From Ectocarpus siliculosus (Eukaryota > Sar > Phaeophyceae > Ectocarpales > Ectocarpaceae), in assembly GCA_000310025.1 (NCBI GenBank), contig FN649749.1:742443-772061 (forward strand): a DNA stretch of 29,619 bases. Reading direction: 5' to 3'. The position numbers and the translations under genes are program-made. The notes beneath the pieces were generated by a model, which worked only from the letters and a program-made list of their open reading frames with translations, was not told the origin of the DNA and ran no database searches. This document shows, piece by piece, positions 29,608 to 29,619 of this stretch; the stretch's first letter is position 1; every line of letters begins with the position of its first letter.

Positions 29608-29619
29608 ATGTGTGTGTGT

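Overview
The window looks like nuclear DNA of an intron-rich eukaryote. It carries two conserved genes cut into many short exons (about 74-174 nt) by long GT-AG introns (about 0.2-2.1 kb), plus long G/C homopolymer runs, microsatellites and decayed mobile elements. This gene style fits a stramenopile, most likely a brown alga related to Ectocarpus. That assignment is an inference from architecture, not a proven identification.

Layout. (1) 1-2661: no firm gene, possibly with further 3' exons of the next gene. (2) 2662-8939, minus strand: a casein kinase 1 (CK1 delta/epsilon/alpha-like) gene with at least nine exons. Its 2.1-kb fourth intron holds a tandem satellite-like array, and its introns and upstream flank hold many copies of a short interspersed repeat. 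(3) 8940-16052: a 7-kb divergent intergenic region with no recognisable gene. It holds repeats and a large imperfect palindrome (about 11720-12768). (4) 16053-22532, plus strand: an RRS1 gene (ribosome biogenesis regulatory protein, nucleolar 60S assembly factor). Eight exons join in phase into a complete 343-residue protein. Its introns hold a foldback element, a 157-base assembly gap, a repeat copy with a tRNA-like segment, and a nested pair of MITE-like elements with matching target-site duplications. (5) 22533-26970: repeat-rich, no firm gene. (6) 26971-29607, plus strand: the 3' part or whole of an unrecognised Gly/Ala/Met-rich protein gene with four inferred exons.

The two recognised genes are housekeeping genes (signalling kinase, ribosome assembly). 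Nothing indicates that they form a dedicated system together. The most unusual signal is in the introns. At three separate exons, the intron 3' end plus the start of the following exon is repeated upstream as decayed tandem copies. In the clearest case four of the five upstream copies still carry an AG next to the exon-start motif. This suggests local tandem duplication across the acceptor boundary as a way introns grow and alternative acceptors arise.
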